From Deltaproteobacteria bacterium (lineage in GTDB: Bacteria; Desulfobacterota; Binatia; UTPRO1), in assembly GCA_020852955.1 (NCBI GenBank), contig JADYZW010000044.1:108729-172728 (forward strand): DNA of 64,000 nt, written 5' to 3'. Shown piece after piece: positions 49,555 to 58,525 of the stretch (the first letter of the stretch is position 1; every line of letters begins with the position of its first letter). Below the pieces are notes generated by a model that saw only the letters and a program-made list of their open reading frames with translations, was not told the origin of the DNA and did not search any database. A program made the translations under genes and the position numbers.

Positions 49555-51153
49555 TCATTTCCGGGGGCGCCCACCCCGGCGTCCGCGCCCTCCGAAGCCG
49601 CCACCCCCGGGCGTCTCGAGACGGATCCCGTCGCCGGCCTCCAGCCGGAGGTTCGCCTTGCCCGGAAGCGCGCGGCGCCGCCCGCGCCGTACGAGGAGAT
49701 TCCGACCCCGCGCGCCGTCGCCGCCACCGGCGAGCCCCCATGGCGAGAGCCGTCGGCGCTCCGTGAGCAGGGTCGCTTCGGCGGACTCGAGGAGCATGAT
49801 CTCCCGCACCAGACCATCACCGCCGCGATGCCGGCCGGCGCCCCCGCTGCCGCGCCGCAGCCGGTAGGCCGTGACTCGAAACGGGTAGTACGCCTCCAGC
49901 GCTTCGATCGGCGTGTTCAGCGTGTTGGTCATGTGGGTGTGGATGCCCGACGCGCCGGCGCCGGCCGGTCCCGCGCCGGCACCGCCGGCCACGGTCTCAT
50001 AATAGGAGAAGGCGCGGCCGCGTCCGTGGTCGAAGCCGCCGATCGCGAGGTTGTTCATCGATCCGCAGCTCGCCGCCGGCACGCGGTCGGGCGCGGCCGA
50101 GGCGAGCGCGCGCAGCATGACGTCGACGATGCGCTGCGACGTCTCGACGTTACCGCCCGCCACGGCCGCGGGAAACATCGCGTTCACGACGGAGCCTTCG
50201 GGAGCGCGGACGTCGAGGCGACGCGTTATGCCGTCGTTGGCGGGGATGGCCTCGCGGGCCAGCGTCAAGAAGACGTACACCGCCGCGGAGAGAGTGATCG
50301 CATAGTTGGCGTTGAGGCTCCCCTCCACCTGCGGCGCGGACCCGGCGAAGTCGACGCGTGCGCGACCGCCGCCGAGCGTGATCGCGACCCGGATCGGGAT
50401 CGGCCCCTCGCCGATGCCGTCGCCGTCGAGCAGGTCGACGGCGCGATACACGCCGCCCGGCAGCGTGCGCAACGTCGCCGCCATGAGGCGCTCGCTGTAG
50501 CGTTGCAGCTCGTCCATACCGCGCGCCAGCGCCGGCGCGCCGAGGTCTTCGGCGAGATCCACGAGTCGCTCGGCGCCGACCGCCAGCGCCGCCCGCTGCG
50601 CATCGAGGTCGCCGCGCCGCTCGTCGGGAACGCGGGTGTTGGCGAGGAAGAGCGCCAGCACGTCGTCGTCCATCGCTCCGCGCCGCACCAGTCGCACGGG
50701 CGGAAGGCGGAAGCCTTCCTGATGGATCTCGCGCGCAAGCGGCATCGAGCCCGGCGTCATGCCGCCGACATCGGCGTGGTGGGCTCGATTGGCGACGTAT
50801 CCGAGCAGCCGACCCGATCGGCCGTGCACGGGCGCGACCAGCGTGAGGTCCGGTAGGTGCGTGCCGCCGGCGAAGGGGTCGTTCACGGCCACGACGTCGC
50901 CCGGCGCGAGCCGGTGCGCGGCGAGTGCCGCCCGCACGGAGAGCGGCGTCGACCCGAGGTGCACGGGGATGTGGGCGGCCTGCGCCGCGAGACGTCCGCC
51001 CGCGTCGAAGAGGGCGCACGAGTAGTCGTGGCGCTCCTTGATGTTGGGCGAGAACCCCGTGTGGCCCAGGCGAACGCCCATCTCCTCTGCGATCGCCGCG
51101 AGCCGGTGATTCAGGACGGCGAGTCCGATCGGATCGAGTCGGGGTCGCCTCAT
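49555..51153 (-). CDS. hyuB: Hydantoinase B/oxoprolinase subunit
   Basis: 532 residues from ATG 51153, overlapping the hyuA stop (ATGA). Family blocks: IAEEMGVRLGHTGFSPNIKERHDYSCALFD, DPFAGGTHLPDLTLVAPV, NRAHHADVGGMTPGSMP (metal-binding HxxD/H region) and GDGLVREIMLLE. With HyuA it hydrolyses N-carbamyl or hydantoin rings or carboxylates acetone-like or methylhydantoin substrates, ATP-dependent. The C-terminal tail is Gly/Arg rich (GFGGRGRRGGRPRK). The pair forms a two-gene operon, order hyuA-hyuB. Confidence 0.92.
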   Translation of the reverse strand: MRRPRLDPIGLAVLNHRLAAIAEEMGVRLGHTGFSPNIKERHDYSCALFDAGGRLAAQAAHIPVHLGSTPLSVRAALAAHRLAPGDVVAVNDPFAGGTHLPDLTLVAPVHGRSGRLLGYVANRAHHADVGGMTPGSMPLAREIHQEGFRLPPVRLVRRGAMDDDVLALFLANTRVPDERRGDLDAQRAALAVGAERLVDLAEDLGAPALARGMDELQRYSERLMAATLRTLPGGVYRAVDLLDGDGIGEGPIPIRVAITLGGGRARVDFAGSAPQVEGSLNANYAITLSAAVYVFLTLAREAIPANDGITRRLDVRAPEGSVVNAMFPAAVAGGNVETSQRIVDVMLRALASAAPDRVPAASCGSMNNLAIGGFDHGRGRAFSYYETVAGGAGAGPAGAGASGIHTHMTNTLNTPIEALEAYYPFRVTAYRLRRGSGGAGRHRGGDGLVREIMLLESAEATLLTERRRLSPWGLAGGGDGARGRNLLVRRGRRRALPGKANLRLEAGDGIRLETPGGGGFGGRGRRGGRPRK

Positions 51154-53132
51154 CGTCGCTCCAGGTGCAGATGCCCCTCGCCGTCGACGCGGCCGCGCCA
51201 TCCCGGCGGCACGAACGTGGTCGAGCTGTACTCCGTCACGAGCGCCGGCCCCCCGATGCGCGCTGTCGGACCGAGTACCTCGCGCTCGTGGCGTGCGGCC
51301 TCGAGCACGCGGCCGCGCCACACGAGCCGGTGGCGGGCTCCGACGGGGGCACGTCGATCGCTCCGGCGCCTCGCGGCTCCCTCTCGGCGACGGACCGCGC
51401 CGGTCACCTCGACACAGAGCGCGAGCACCTCGACGGAACGCCTCGAATCGCCGTGACCGTAGGCCTGCGCGTGGGCGGCGTCGAAGCGTCCGCGCAGATC
51501 GGCGCCGAGCGGCACCTCGACCTCGTGCGCTTGGCCGACGTAGCGCATGAGCGCGGTCGTCCGGTTGGCGATCGCCGCACGCGGAACGCCCTCGCGGCGG
51601 AGCTCCGCGGCGCCGCGCCGCTGCCACGGCGCCGCGAGACGCGCGAGCGCCGCGAGCGACGGGTCGACGAGCCGTACCGTCGTGGAGAAAGCCCGCGAGC
51701 GCGGCGCCGCGGCCATACCGGCGGCCGAGAGTACCCCGGGATGCGCGGGCACCAGCACCCGCCCGATGCCAAGCTCGACGGCGAGCTCGCAGGCGTGGAG
51801 CGCGGCCGCACCGCCGAACGCCATCAACGTGAAGAGGCGCGGGTCGTGACCGCGTTCGAGCGAGATCACGCGCAGCGCCCGAATCATCGCCGCATTCACG
51901 ACCTGCACGACACCCTCGGCGGCGCACGGCGCGGACAGCCGCAGCTGCCGCGCCAGTCGACTGATCGCCGCCTGCGCGCGCCGCAGGTCGAGCGGCATCG
52001 CGCCGCCCAGGAACCGGTCGGCGACGAGCCGCCCCAGCACGAGGTTGGCATCCGTCACCGTCGCGAGCGTCCCGCGGCCGTAGCACGCGGGTCCGGGGTC
52101 GGCGCCGGCGCTCTCCGGCCCGACCTGCAACGACCCGCCCGCGTCGCGGCGGGCAATCGAGCCCCCGCCCGCGCCCACCGTATGGATGTCGATCACCGGC
52201 ACGCGGAGCGGCATGCCGTCGATCACGCATTCGGTCCGCCGTGGAATCCCGCCGGCGACGAGCGCCACGTCCGTCGACGTTCCGCCCATGTCGATCGTGA
52301 GGGCGGCGTCGAGACCGAGCCGTTCCGCCAACGCGGCCGCACCGACGACGCCCCCCGCGGGCCCGGACAGGATCGTCCGTACGGGCTCGCGCGCGGCGAG
52401 CGCGGGCGCCACGGCGCCGCCGCTCGATTGCATGACCCGCAAGGGTCGTCGCCCCAGCCCGCGCGCGAGTCGCTCCAGATGCCGGCGCATCGCGGGCGCC
52501 ACGTAGGCGTTCACGACGCACGTGCTGGTGCGCTCGTACTCGCGATGCTCGCGCACGAGCGCATGCGACAACGTGACCGGCACGCCGAGGGCGGCGAGCG
52601 CCGCGCCGATGCGCTGCTCGTGCTCGGGCCGGGCGTACGAGTGCAACAGGACGACGGCGACCGCCGCCGGACGCCGCGCGCGTACGCGCCGCACGAGGCG
52701 GCGCAGCTCCACCGACCCGAGCCGAGTCACGATGCGCGCGTCATGGCTCGTGCGCTCGCGGACGCCGAGACGATCGGCGCGCCTCACGAGCGGCGCGGGG
52801 AGGCGAGGCTCGAGCGCGTAGACCCGCGGCCGCGCTTGGCGTCCGATCTCGAGCACGTCCTCGAAGCCGGCGGTCGTGACGAGGCACACGCGAGCGCCCC
52901 TCCGCTCGAGGAGCGCGTTGGTCGCGACGGTGCTGCCGTACGTGACCTCGCCCGACCATGCGCCCGGCAAGAGCTCGGCGAGACCCGCCAGCACGGCACG
53001 CGCCGGATCGTCGGGCGTCGACAGCACCTTGTGCACGCGGATGCGGCCGTCGTCCCGGACGACGAAATCGGTGAATGTGCCGCCGGTGTCGATGCCGACC
53101 TGCACGAGTCGGCGCCGGCGGCGCCGTGGCAT
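51150..53132 (-). CDS. hyuA: Hydantoinase A/oxoprolinase subunit
   Basis: 660 residues. The ATPase fold of the actin/hexokinase type: GIDTGGTFTDFVV (phosphate 1), VTYGSTVATNALLER, SGPAGGVVGAAALAE and LTIDMGGTSTDVALV (phosphate 2), then HTVGAGGGSIAR with the adenosine loop. It is normally the ATP-using subunit of hydantoinase/acetone carboxylase-like pairs. A short Arg-rich extension (MPRRRRRRL) precedes the fold. Alternative substrate classes are N-methylhydantoin or 5-oxoproline. Confidence 0.92.
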   Translation of the reverse strand: MPRRRRRRLVQVGIDTGGTFTDFVVRDDGRIRVHKVLSTPDDPARAVLAGLAELLPGAWSGEVTYGSTVATNALLERRGARVCLVTTAGFEDVLEIGRQARPRVYALEPRLPAPLVRRADRLGVRERTSHDARIVTRLGSVELRRLVRRVRARRPAAVAVVLLHSYARPEHEQRIGAALAALGVPVTLSHALVREHREYERTSTCVVNAYVAPAMRRHLERLARGLGRRPLRVMQSSGGAVAPALAAREPVRTILSGPAGGVVGAAALAERLGLDAALTIDMGGTSTDVALVAGGIPRRTECVIDGMPLRVPVIDIHTVGAGGGSIARRDAGGSLQVGPESAGADPGPACYGRGTLATVTDANLVLGRLVADRFLGGAMPLDLRRAQAAISRLARQLRLSAPCAAEGVVQVVNAAMIRALRVISLERGHDPRLFTLMAFGGAAALHACELAVELGIGRVLVPAHPGVLSAAGMAAAPRSRAFSTTVRLVDPSLAALARLAAPWQRRGAAELRREGVPRAAIANRTTALMRYVGQAHEVEVPLGADLRGRFDAAHAQAYGHGDSRRSVEVLALCVEVTGAVRRREGAARRRSDRRAPVGARHRLVWRGRVLEAARHEREVLGPTARIGGPALVTEYSSTTFVPPGWRGRVDGEGHLHLERR

Positions 53133-53146
53133 CAGGAGCGAACACG

Positions 53147-53172
53147 CCGCAGGATCGGGCGCGATCCTGCGG
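53147..53172. terminator. Hairpin between fmdB and hyuA
   Basis: 11-bp perfect inverted repeat CCGCAGGATCG / CGATCCTGCGG with a 4-nt loop, in the 64-bp gap after the fmdB stop. Stable stem without a long T-run on the minus-strand side; a likely terminator for fmdB, leaving hyuA with its own promoter. Confidence 0.5.
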
Positions 53173-53196
53173 CGGGATGTGACCGCCGAACGGCGA

Positions 53197-53529
53197 TCAG
53201 GCGACCGCCGCCTTCTCGGTCTTGGTGCTGGTCGCAGGCTTTTCGGACTTCGAAGGCTTGGCGGGCTTGTCGCTGGTCTCGCTCGTGCCAGTGTCGCTCG
53301 CGCTCGCCGCGTCCGCCTTCTTCTTGTCGCCCTTCGTGCCGCCGCCGTCCTTCTTGCGTGCGTAGTCGGTGATGTACCAACCGCTGCCCTTCAGGTGGAA
53401 GGTCGTCGAGGAGATCAGCTTGGTGACCTTGCGACGGCAGGTCGGACAATGCGTGAGCGGCTTGTCGCTCATCTTCTGCATCGCCTCGAAGTCGCCGCAC
53501 TTGCCGCAGTGATACTCGTAAATAGGCAT
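53197..53529 (-). CDS. FmdB-family zinc ribbon protein
   Basis: 110 residues. N-terminal zinc ribbon MPIYEYHCGKCGDFE with Cys8-x2-Cys11 and Cys28-x2-Cys31 (HCPTCRRK), then VTKLISSTTFHLKGSGWYITDY, the FmdB signature. The last half is a low-complexity Lys/Ser/Ala/Asp tail. The family is named from methylamide utilisation but is widespread and of unclear function. It has a good ribosome binding site (GGAGG) and its own promoter. Confidence 0.93.
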   Translation of the reverse strand: MPIYEYHCGKCGDFEAMQKMSDKPLTHCPTCRRKVTKLISSTTFHLKGSGWYITDYARKKDGGGTKGDKKKADAASASDTGTSETSDKPAKPSKSEKPATSTKTEKAAVA

Positions 53530-53556
53530 GCCGCCTCCGAAATTTCGATTCGGTAC

Positions 53557-53585
53557 CCTCTAGCGACGACTCCCGGCCTTGTCAA
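53557..53585 (-). promoter_or_regulatory. fmdB promoter
   Basis: Minus strand -35 TTGACA (53580-53585), 17-nt spacer, -10 TAGAGG (53557-53562). It overlaps the 3' end of the DUF167 gene, so fmdB can be expressed independently of the upstream operon. Predicted leader about 21 nt, with GGAGG before the ATG. Confidence 0.6.
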
Positions 53586-53862
53586 CGTCGGAGACCGCGA
53601 GCGTCGCGAGGCGCGCTTCGAGGTCGGCCGGCGAGCACCCGTGCACGAGGACGCGCTTGTCGCGCCCGCGCTCCCCGTGCACGACCTCGACGTCGCCGCG
53701 CTTCACGCCGAGGGTGCGGGCGAGAAGGTCGACGAGCGCGCGATTGGCCGCCCCGTCGACCGGGGGCTCCGTGATGCGCGCCCGCAGGCGCCCGCTCGGA
53801 TCGCGCGTCAATACCCTTCTGCGCGCGCGCGGGACGACGCGCACCTCGAGAACGACCGCCAC
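53560..53862 (-). CDS. DUF167 (YggU) family protein
   Basis: 100 residues from GTG 53862, 5 nt after the YggT stop. The fold is recognisable by VRVVPRARRRVLTRDPSGRLRARITEPPVDGAANRALVDLLARTLGVKRGDVEVVHGERGRDKRVLV, the DUF167 core (EPPVDGAANxAL and GxxxRxKxV). Members are found next to YggT and proC/yggS in many bacteria, as here. Biochemical function unknown. Confidence 0.88.
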   Translation of the reverse strand: MAVVLEVRVVPRARRRVLTRDPSGRLRARITEPPVDGAANRALVDLLARTLGVKRGDVEVVHGERGRDKRVLVHGCSPADLEARLATLAVSDVDKAGSRR

Positions 53863-53867
53863 GCGCT

Positions 53868-54167
53868 TCAGTGCATGCGGAAGGCCAGTTGGCGGAGCGT
53901 CTGCACGAGGAAGCTCTGCAGAAACATGATTCCAATGAACACCACGATCGGCGAGAAGTCGATCCCTCCGCCGTACACCGGGAGCACCCGCCGGATGCGA
54001 TACAGCACGGGCTCGGTCATCGAGTAGATCCCGCGCACGATCGGGTTGTAGGGATCCGCGTTCACCCACGAGATCACGACACGCGCGATCACGATCCACG
54101 AGTAGATCTGCAGCATGTACTCGACGACCAACGCCAACGCGTCGAGCAGATTCCCGACCACGAACAT
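53868..54167 (-). CDS. yggT: YggT family membrane protein
   Basis: 99 residues with two hydrophobic stretches (VVGNLLDALALVVEYMLQIYSWIVIARVVISWV and GGIDFSPIVVFIGIMFLQSFLVQTL), the YggT pattern. WVNADPYNPIVRGIYSMTEPVLYRIRRVLP between them is the conserved loop. The gene is between DUF167 and proC, a common order that includes yggS. A role in cell division or osmotic stress has been suggested for relatives. Start ATG 54167, 10 nt from the proC stop. Confidence 0.9.
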   Translation of the reverse strand: MFVVGNLLDALALVVEYMLQIYSWIVIARVVISWVNADPYNPIVRGIYSMTEPVLYRIRRVLPVYGGGIDFSPIVVFIGIMFLQSFLVQTLRQLAFRMH

Positions 54168-54177
54168 CCCGATCCTC

Positions 54178-55014
54178 CTACCCGCGTCCGAGCTCGCGGC
54201 CGCGACGCGTCGCCGCCGCGACGGCCGCGGCGGCCGCGGCGGCGAACCCGCGCTCGTCGAGCGCCCCCAGCCCCGCGAGCGTCGTCCCGCCCGGCGACGA
54301 CACCATGGCGCGGAGCTCTTCCGGCGGCCGCCCGGTCTGCTGCAACATGGCGGCGGCACCTCGGAGCGTCTGATACGTCAGCCGGCGCGCCTCCGCCTCG
54401 GAAAGCCCCTCGGCAACCGCCCCGGCGACGAGACCTTCGGCGAAGCGATACACGTACGCCGGACCGCTTCCCGAGAGCCCCGTCACCGCGTCCATCAGGC
54501 GCTCGTCCCTAGCACGAGCGACGGCGCCGACTCCACCGAAGAGGTCCGCCGCGCGTCGCTCGTCGGCGGCGGTCGCGTAGGCGCCCCGCACCACGACCGT
54601 CATGCCCTCGCCCACGAGCGCCGGCGTGTTCGGCATCGCGCGCACCACGCGCACGCGCCCGCCGAGCTCCGCCTCGAGTCGGCTCGTCGCGATGCCCGCC
54701 GCGATGGACACGAGGAGATGCCGCCGCGTGACGTGCGGCCGGATCTCCTCCAGGACGGCCGACATCACCTGCGGCTTCACCGCGAGCACGACGATCGCGC
54801 TGTCCCGCGCGAGCGTCGCGTTGTCCGGCGCCCGCCCGATGCCGTGGGCTCGCGCGAGCTTCGCGATCTGTCGCGGCTCGGCGTCGCTCGCCCAGAGGTC
54901 GCGGGCACGCCGGCGCTTCGTCGCGAGCAGGCCCTTCACGAGCGCCCCCGCCATGTTCCCCGCTCCGAGGAACCCGATCTCGCGCACCCGGCGCGCGTTC
55001 GTCCCCTTCTTCAT
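54178..55014 (-). CDS. proC: Pyrroline-5-carboxylate reductase
   Basis: 278 residues. Last step of proline synthesis, NADPH-dependent. Rossmann start REIGFLGAGNMAGALVKGL, VVLAVKPQVM, RAMPNTPALVGEGMTVVV and the C-terminal signature DAVTGLSGSGPAYVYRFAEGLVAGAVAEGL are all present, with TYQTLRGAAAML and SPGGTTLAGL at the end. Normal length. ATG at 55014 overlaps the yggS stop (ATGA), so proC is co-transcribed and coupled with yggS. Confidence 0.95.
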   Translation of the reverse strand: MKKGTNARRVREIGFLGAGNMAGALVKGLLATKRRRARDLWASDAEPRQIAKLARAHGIGRAPDNATLARDSAIVVLAVKPQVMSAVLEEIRPHVTRRHLLVSIAAGIATSRLEAELGGRVRVVRAMPNTPALVGEGMTVVVRGAYATAADERRAADLFGGVGAVARARDERLMDAVTGLSGSGPAYVYRFAEGLVAGAVAEGLSEAEARRLTYQTLRGAAAMLQQTGRPPEELRAMVSSPGGTTLAGLGALDERGFAAAAAAAVAAATRRGRELGRG

Positions 55015-55700
55015 GCCGTCCTTTCACGCGAACCGAAGATCGCGGTGCCGACCCGAACCAGCGTCGCGCCCTCCTCGATGGCGACCTCGAAGTCGCCGCT
55101 CATGCCCATCGACAACTCCCGCAACTCGGCGGCGGCCTCCTGACCATCCCGGAGCTCGCGGAGCGCCCGGAAACGCGGCCGCGCGCGTTCGGGCTCTGCC
55201 GCCGCCGGAATCGCCATGAGGCCGACGAGCCGCAGCCATCCGTGGGCACGCACCGTTCGCACGAGCTCGGGCAGCTCGGCCGGCGCCACGCCGTCCTTCG
55301 TCGCCGCGCCGTCGAGGTTCACCTGGATCAGCAGCGGCACCGGAACGCCGCGCCGCCCGCCGGCCGCATCGAGCGCGCGCGCCACGCGCGCGTCCGCGAG
55401 CGAGTGGACGAGTCCCGCCTCGGCGACGGCGGCCGCCTTGTTGCGCTGGATGCGGCCGATGAAATGCCACTCGATGCCCGCGACGTCGGCGAGCGCCGCG
55501 CGTTTCGCCGTCCATTCCTGCGCGTAGTTCTCCCCGAAGCAGCGGAGGCCCGCCCCCAGCGCAGCCCGCACCGTGGCGGCGTCCTTGCCTTTGGTTACGC
55601 CGACGAGCCGCACGTCGCCGCGCGAGCGGCCGGCGCGCGCACACGCCGCTGCGACCCTCGCCTCGACGGCGGCCAGCCGCGCGCTCAGAGAATCCGCCAT
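55011..55700 (-). CDS. yggS: YggS-family PLP homeostasis protein
   Basis: 229 residues. PLP-binding alanine-racemase-like barrel: DVRLVGVTKGKDAATVRAALGAGLRCFGENYAQEWTAKRAAL (Schiff-base Lys in TKGK), WHFIGRIQRNKA, LIQVNLDGAATKDG, and the end MSMGMSGDFEVAIEEGATLVRVGTAIFG. Usual length. It manages PLP levels rather than catalysing a defined reaction. Coupled to proC and partly overlapped by maf (16 nt). Confidence 0.94.
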   Translation of the reverse strand: MADSLSARLAAVEARVAAACARAGRSRGDVRLVGVTKGKDAATVRAALGAGLRCFGENYAQEWTAKRAALADVAGIEWHFIGRIQRNKAAAVAEAGLVHSLADARVARALDAAGGRRGVPVPLLIQVNLDGAATKDGVAPAELPELVRTVRAHGWLRLVGLMAIPAAAEPERARPRFRALRELRDGQEAAAELRELSMGMSGDFEVAIEEGATLVRVGTAIFGSRERTA

Positions 55701-56269
55701 CGCCCGAGCCACGCCGCCACCTCCGGCAGCGGGAGTCCGATCACGTTGGTGTACGAGCCCTCGACACGATCGACGAGATGCGCGCCTTCTCCCTGGATCG
55801 CGTACGCTCCGGCTCGGTCGAACGGCTCGCCGGTCGCGACGTACGCGTCGATCTCGCGGCGCGAGAGGGTGCGGAACACGACCGGAGTACCGACGGCCGC
55901 ACGCTCGACGAGCATGCCTCCCGGCGCGAGGAGCGCGACGCCGGTGTAGACGACGTGCCGGCGGCCGGCGAGCGCGCTCAGCATCCGCACCGCTTCCGCG
56001 GCGTCCTTCGGCTTTCCGAGCGCGGCCGCGTCGAGCGTGACGACCGTATCGGCCGCGAGGATCCACGCGTCGTCGCGGCGCCGCGCCACTTCGGCGGCCT
56101 TCTCCGCCGCCATCCGCGCTGCGAAGGCGTCGGGTGTCTCGTCGACACCGGGAACCTCGGGGATGTCGGGCGCATCGACCTCGAACGTCCGCCCGAGCTT
56201 CGCGAGCAGCCAGCGCCGCCGCGGCGACGCGGACGCGAGCACGAGCGCGGGCAGCGACGACGCCGACAT
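55685..56269 (-). CDS. maf: Maf-family nucleotide pyrophosphatase
   Basis: 194 residues from ATG 56269. ASASPRRRWLLAKLG at the start, AFAARMAAEKAAEV, ILAADTVVTLDAAALGKPKDAAEAVRML and DRAGAYAIQGEGAHLVDRVEGSYTNVIGLPL make this a standard Maf/YhdE dTTP/UTP pyrophosphatase, which removes modified or excess nucleotides and affects septum formation. It begins the maf-yggS-proC-yggT-DUF167 series and is divergent from the transglycosylase gene by 84 bp. Confidence 0.95.
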   Translation of the reverse strand: MSASSLPALVLASASPRRRWLLAKLGRTFEVDAPDIPEVPGVDETPDAFAARMAAEKAAEVARRRDDAWILAADTVVTLDAAALGKPKDAAEAVRMLSALAGRRHVVYTGVALLAPGGMLVERAAVGTPVVFRTLSRREIDAYVATGEPFDRAGAYAIQGEGAHLVDRVEGSYTNVIGLPLPEVAAWLGRWRIL

Positions 56270-56353
56270 CGCGCTCTCGTGCCGAAGCCGTTTCGGGGAG
56301 TCAAGCGCGCCCTCCCGTTGCGCTCCTCCGATACGCGAGATAGCCGGACCTCG

Positions 56354-58525
56354 ATGGGGGTCGTCGGCGGGCGCGCGGCGATCGCGGTGCTGGTCGCCGC
56401 GCTCGCCGTCGGAGGCTGCGTTCGGGGAGCGTCGCGTCGATCGGCGCCGAGGCCGCCCGCCGCGATGCGCGCCCCCACCGAGGCAACGGCCCGAGCCACC
56501 TTCGTCGACGCGGTGACTCGATATCATCGCGGCGCCCTCGGCGAGGCGCGGCCGCTCTTTCGCTCGCTTCTCGAGACGTACCCAGTACTGGCCGACTATC
56601 ACCTGGCCTACCTCGCCGCGATCGAAGAGCGCGCGCACCGGCTCGCCGAGGCGGCGGCGCTCGACGATCGCCTGCTGCAGGCGCATCCGGCGAGCGTGTG
56701 GGCGCCGCACGCCGCCGCGCGCCGCGCGCGCACCGCGGCGGCGCTCGGCGATGCGCGAGCCGCGGAGCTCGCCGAGCGCGCGCGCGACCTCGCGGGAGAC
56801 GACGTCGACGCGCGCGGTGTCGCGCTCGCGGTGCTCGCCTCGCTGCGAGCGGAGACGGATCCGCGGGGAGCCTACGCGCTCTACCAGGAGGTGCGGCGCC
56901 GCGGAGGCGAGGCCGCCGCCGCCGCGCGCGACGCGAGTGCGGCGCTCGAAGCCGCACACCCGGAACTGCTCCGCGATCCGACGCTCATGGTGGCCGAAGG
57001 ACGGGTGCTCGCCGCCGAGGGCCGAGCGGATCTCGCGATCGCGCGGCTCGAGGTGGCGGCGCAGGGATCCAGCGGCGCGGAACGCGTCGACGCCCTCGAG
57101 GCGCTCGCCAAAGCGGAGAGGCAGACGGGGCGGCTCGACGACGCCATCGCCACCTACCGACGGGCGATGGATCTCACCCCGATCGGGGGCATGGCCCGCT
57201 TCGAGCTCGCGACCCTCTACTGGAATCGCGACCGCGATGCCGAGGCGCGCACGCTCTTCGCCCGGATCGCCGCCGAGACGCCTCGTCACCCGAAGCACGA
57301 CAGCGCGCGCTATGCGCTCGCGCGGATCGCCGAACAGGAGGGCCGCACCGACGAGGCCGTCGCGCAGCTCCGGATCCTTTCCGTTGGCGAGGGGGATCTC
57401 GCGCGCGAAGCGCGTTGGCGCCTCGCCTGGATGCCCTATCGGAGGGGCGAGCTCGCGGCCGCCGCGGAGGCCTTCGCCGCGCTCGGCGCGGGCGACGAGA
57501 AGGATCGCGTCGCGGCGGCGTACTGGCGCGGCCGCGTGCTCGCGCGGCAGGGCTTCGCGGCGGAAAGCCGGCGGGCGTTCGATGCGGTGCTCGCCGAAGC
57601 GCCCGACGGATACTACGCGGACCTCGCCGAGCGTGCGCTCGCGGCCGACGTACCGCCGCCGCCAGCGCCGACACCGATCGACTCGGCGCCGCCGACCGCG
57701 CTCACGACGGCGCACGCCTACCACTGGGACCGGAGTTGCGAGCTCCGAGCGATGGGCATGACCGACGCGGCCGCGCGCGAGATCGACGCGCTCGCCCGCG
57801 AGCTCCCCGACGGCGACGCGGGTCGGCCGTTCCTGCTCGCAGCCTACAGCGACCTCGAGGCCGCCAACCGTGCGCTCCGCCTGGCGCAACGGCTCCAGGC
57901 GATCCTTCCGGCGCCGACGTCTGCCGCGTATCTGTTCCCCCGCGCCTACTGGTCGCGCGTCGTGGAGGCCGCGGATGGCGAGCGACTCGATCCGTACGTC
58001 GTGCTGGCGCTCATGCGCCAGGAGAGTCTCTTCGATCGCACGGCCGTCTCACCGGCGGCGGCGTACGGCCTGATGCAGCTGCTCGTGCCGACGGCGTCGC
58101 GCGTGGCGGGCCGGGCGATCGAGGCATCCGCGCTCTTCGATCCCGCGGCCAACATCGCGCTCGGCTCGCGCTACCTCCGCCGGCTGCTCGACCGCTTCGA
58201 CGGCGACCTCGCGAAGGCCCTGGCGGCGTACAACGCGGGCGAGGCGGCGGTCGCGAAATGGGAGCAGCGGGCGCCCGGAGTCGCCACCGACGAGTTCGTG
58301 GAAACGATCAGCTACCGCGAGACCCGTCACTACGTGAAGCAGGTCCTCGGCAACTACCGCCGCTACCGTCGTTTGTACGGCGCGTCCGACGAGCGGCGCG
58401 CCCTCGAACGCACCGGGCACGTCGCTCAGGACGGCGACAGCGACAGCGCCGATACCAGCCTTCCGGCGAGCCCGCCGAATCCGCCGTTCGACATCAGCAC
58501 CACGACGTCGCCCGGCGCCACCTGA
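56354..58525 (+). CDS. slt: Soluble lytic murein transglycosylase-like lipoprotein with TPR repeats
   Basis: 723 residues from ATG 56354. Lipobox LAVGGC near residue 22, then a long alpha-superhelical TPR-like region (to ~500), and a C-terminal SLT domain. Catalytic Glu (about residue 557) in MRQESLFD, then AYGLMQLLVPTA and the AYNAGE motif. It cleaves peptidoglycan glycan strands to 1,6-anhydro products. The 3' end overlaps mpl by 100 nt tail-to-tail; the last ~40 residues (DERRALERTGHVAQ on) are outside the conserved domain. The TPR part suggests a scaffold role as in Slt70. Confidence 0.92.
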   Translation: MGVVGGRAAIAVLVAALAVGGCVRGASRRSAPRPPAAMRAPTEATARATFVDAVTRYHRGALGEARPLFRSLLETYPVLADYHLAYLAAIEERAHRLAEAAALDDRLLQAHPASVWAPHAAARRARTAAALGDARAAELAERARDLAGDDVDARGVALAVLASLRAETDPRGAYALYQEVRRRGGEAAAAARDASAALEAAHPELLRDPTLMVAEGRVLAAEGRADLAIARLEVAAQGSSGAERVDALEALAKAERQTGRLDDAIATYRRAMDLTPIGGMARFELATLYWNRDRDAEARTLFARIAAETPRHPKHDSARYALARIAEQEGRTDEAVAQLRILSVGEGDLAREARWRLAWMPYRRGELAAAAEAFAALGAGDEKDRVAAAYWRGRVLARQGFAAESRRAFDAVLAEAPDGYYADLAERALAADVPPPPAPTPIDSAPPTALTTAHAYHWDRSCELRAMGMTDAAAREIDALARELPDGDAGRPFLLAAYSDLEAANRALRLAQRLQAILPAPTSAAYLFPRAYWSRVVEAADGERLDPYVVLALMRQESLFDRTAVSPAAAYGLMQLLVPTASRVAGRAIEASALFDPAANIALGSRYLRRLLDRFDGDLAKALAAYNAGEAAVAKWEQRAPGVATDEFVETISYRETRHYVKQVLGNYRRYRRLYGASDERRALERTGHVAQDGDSDSADTSLPASPPNPPFDISTTTSPGAT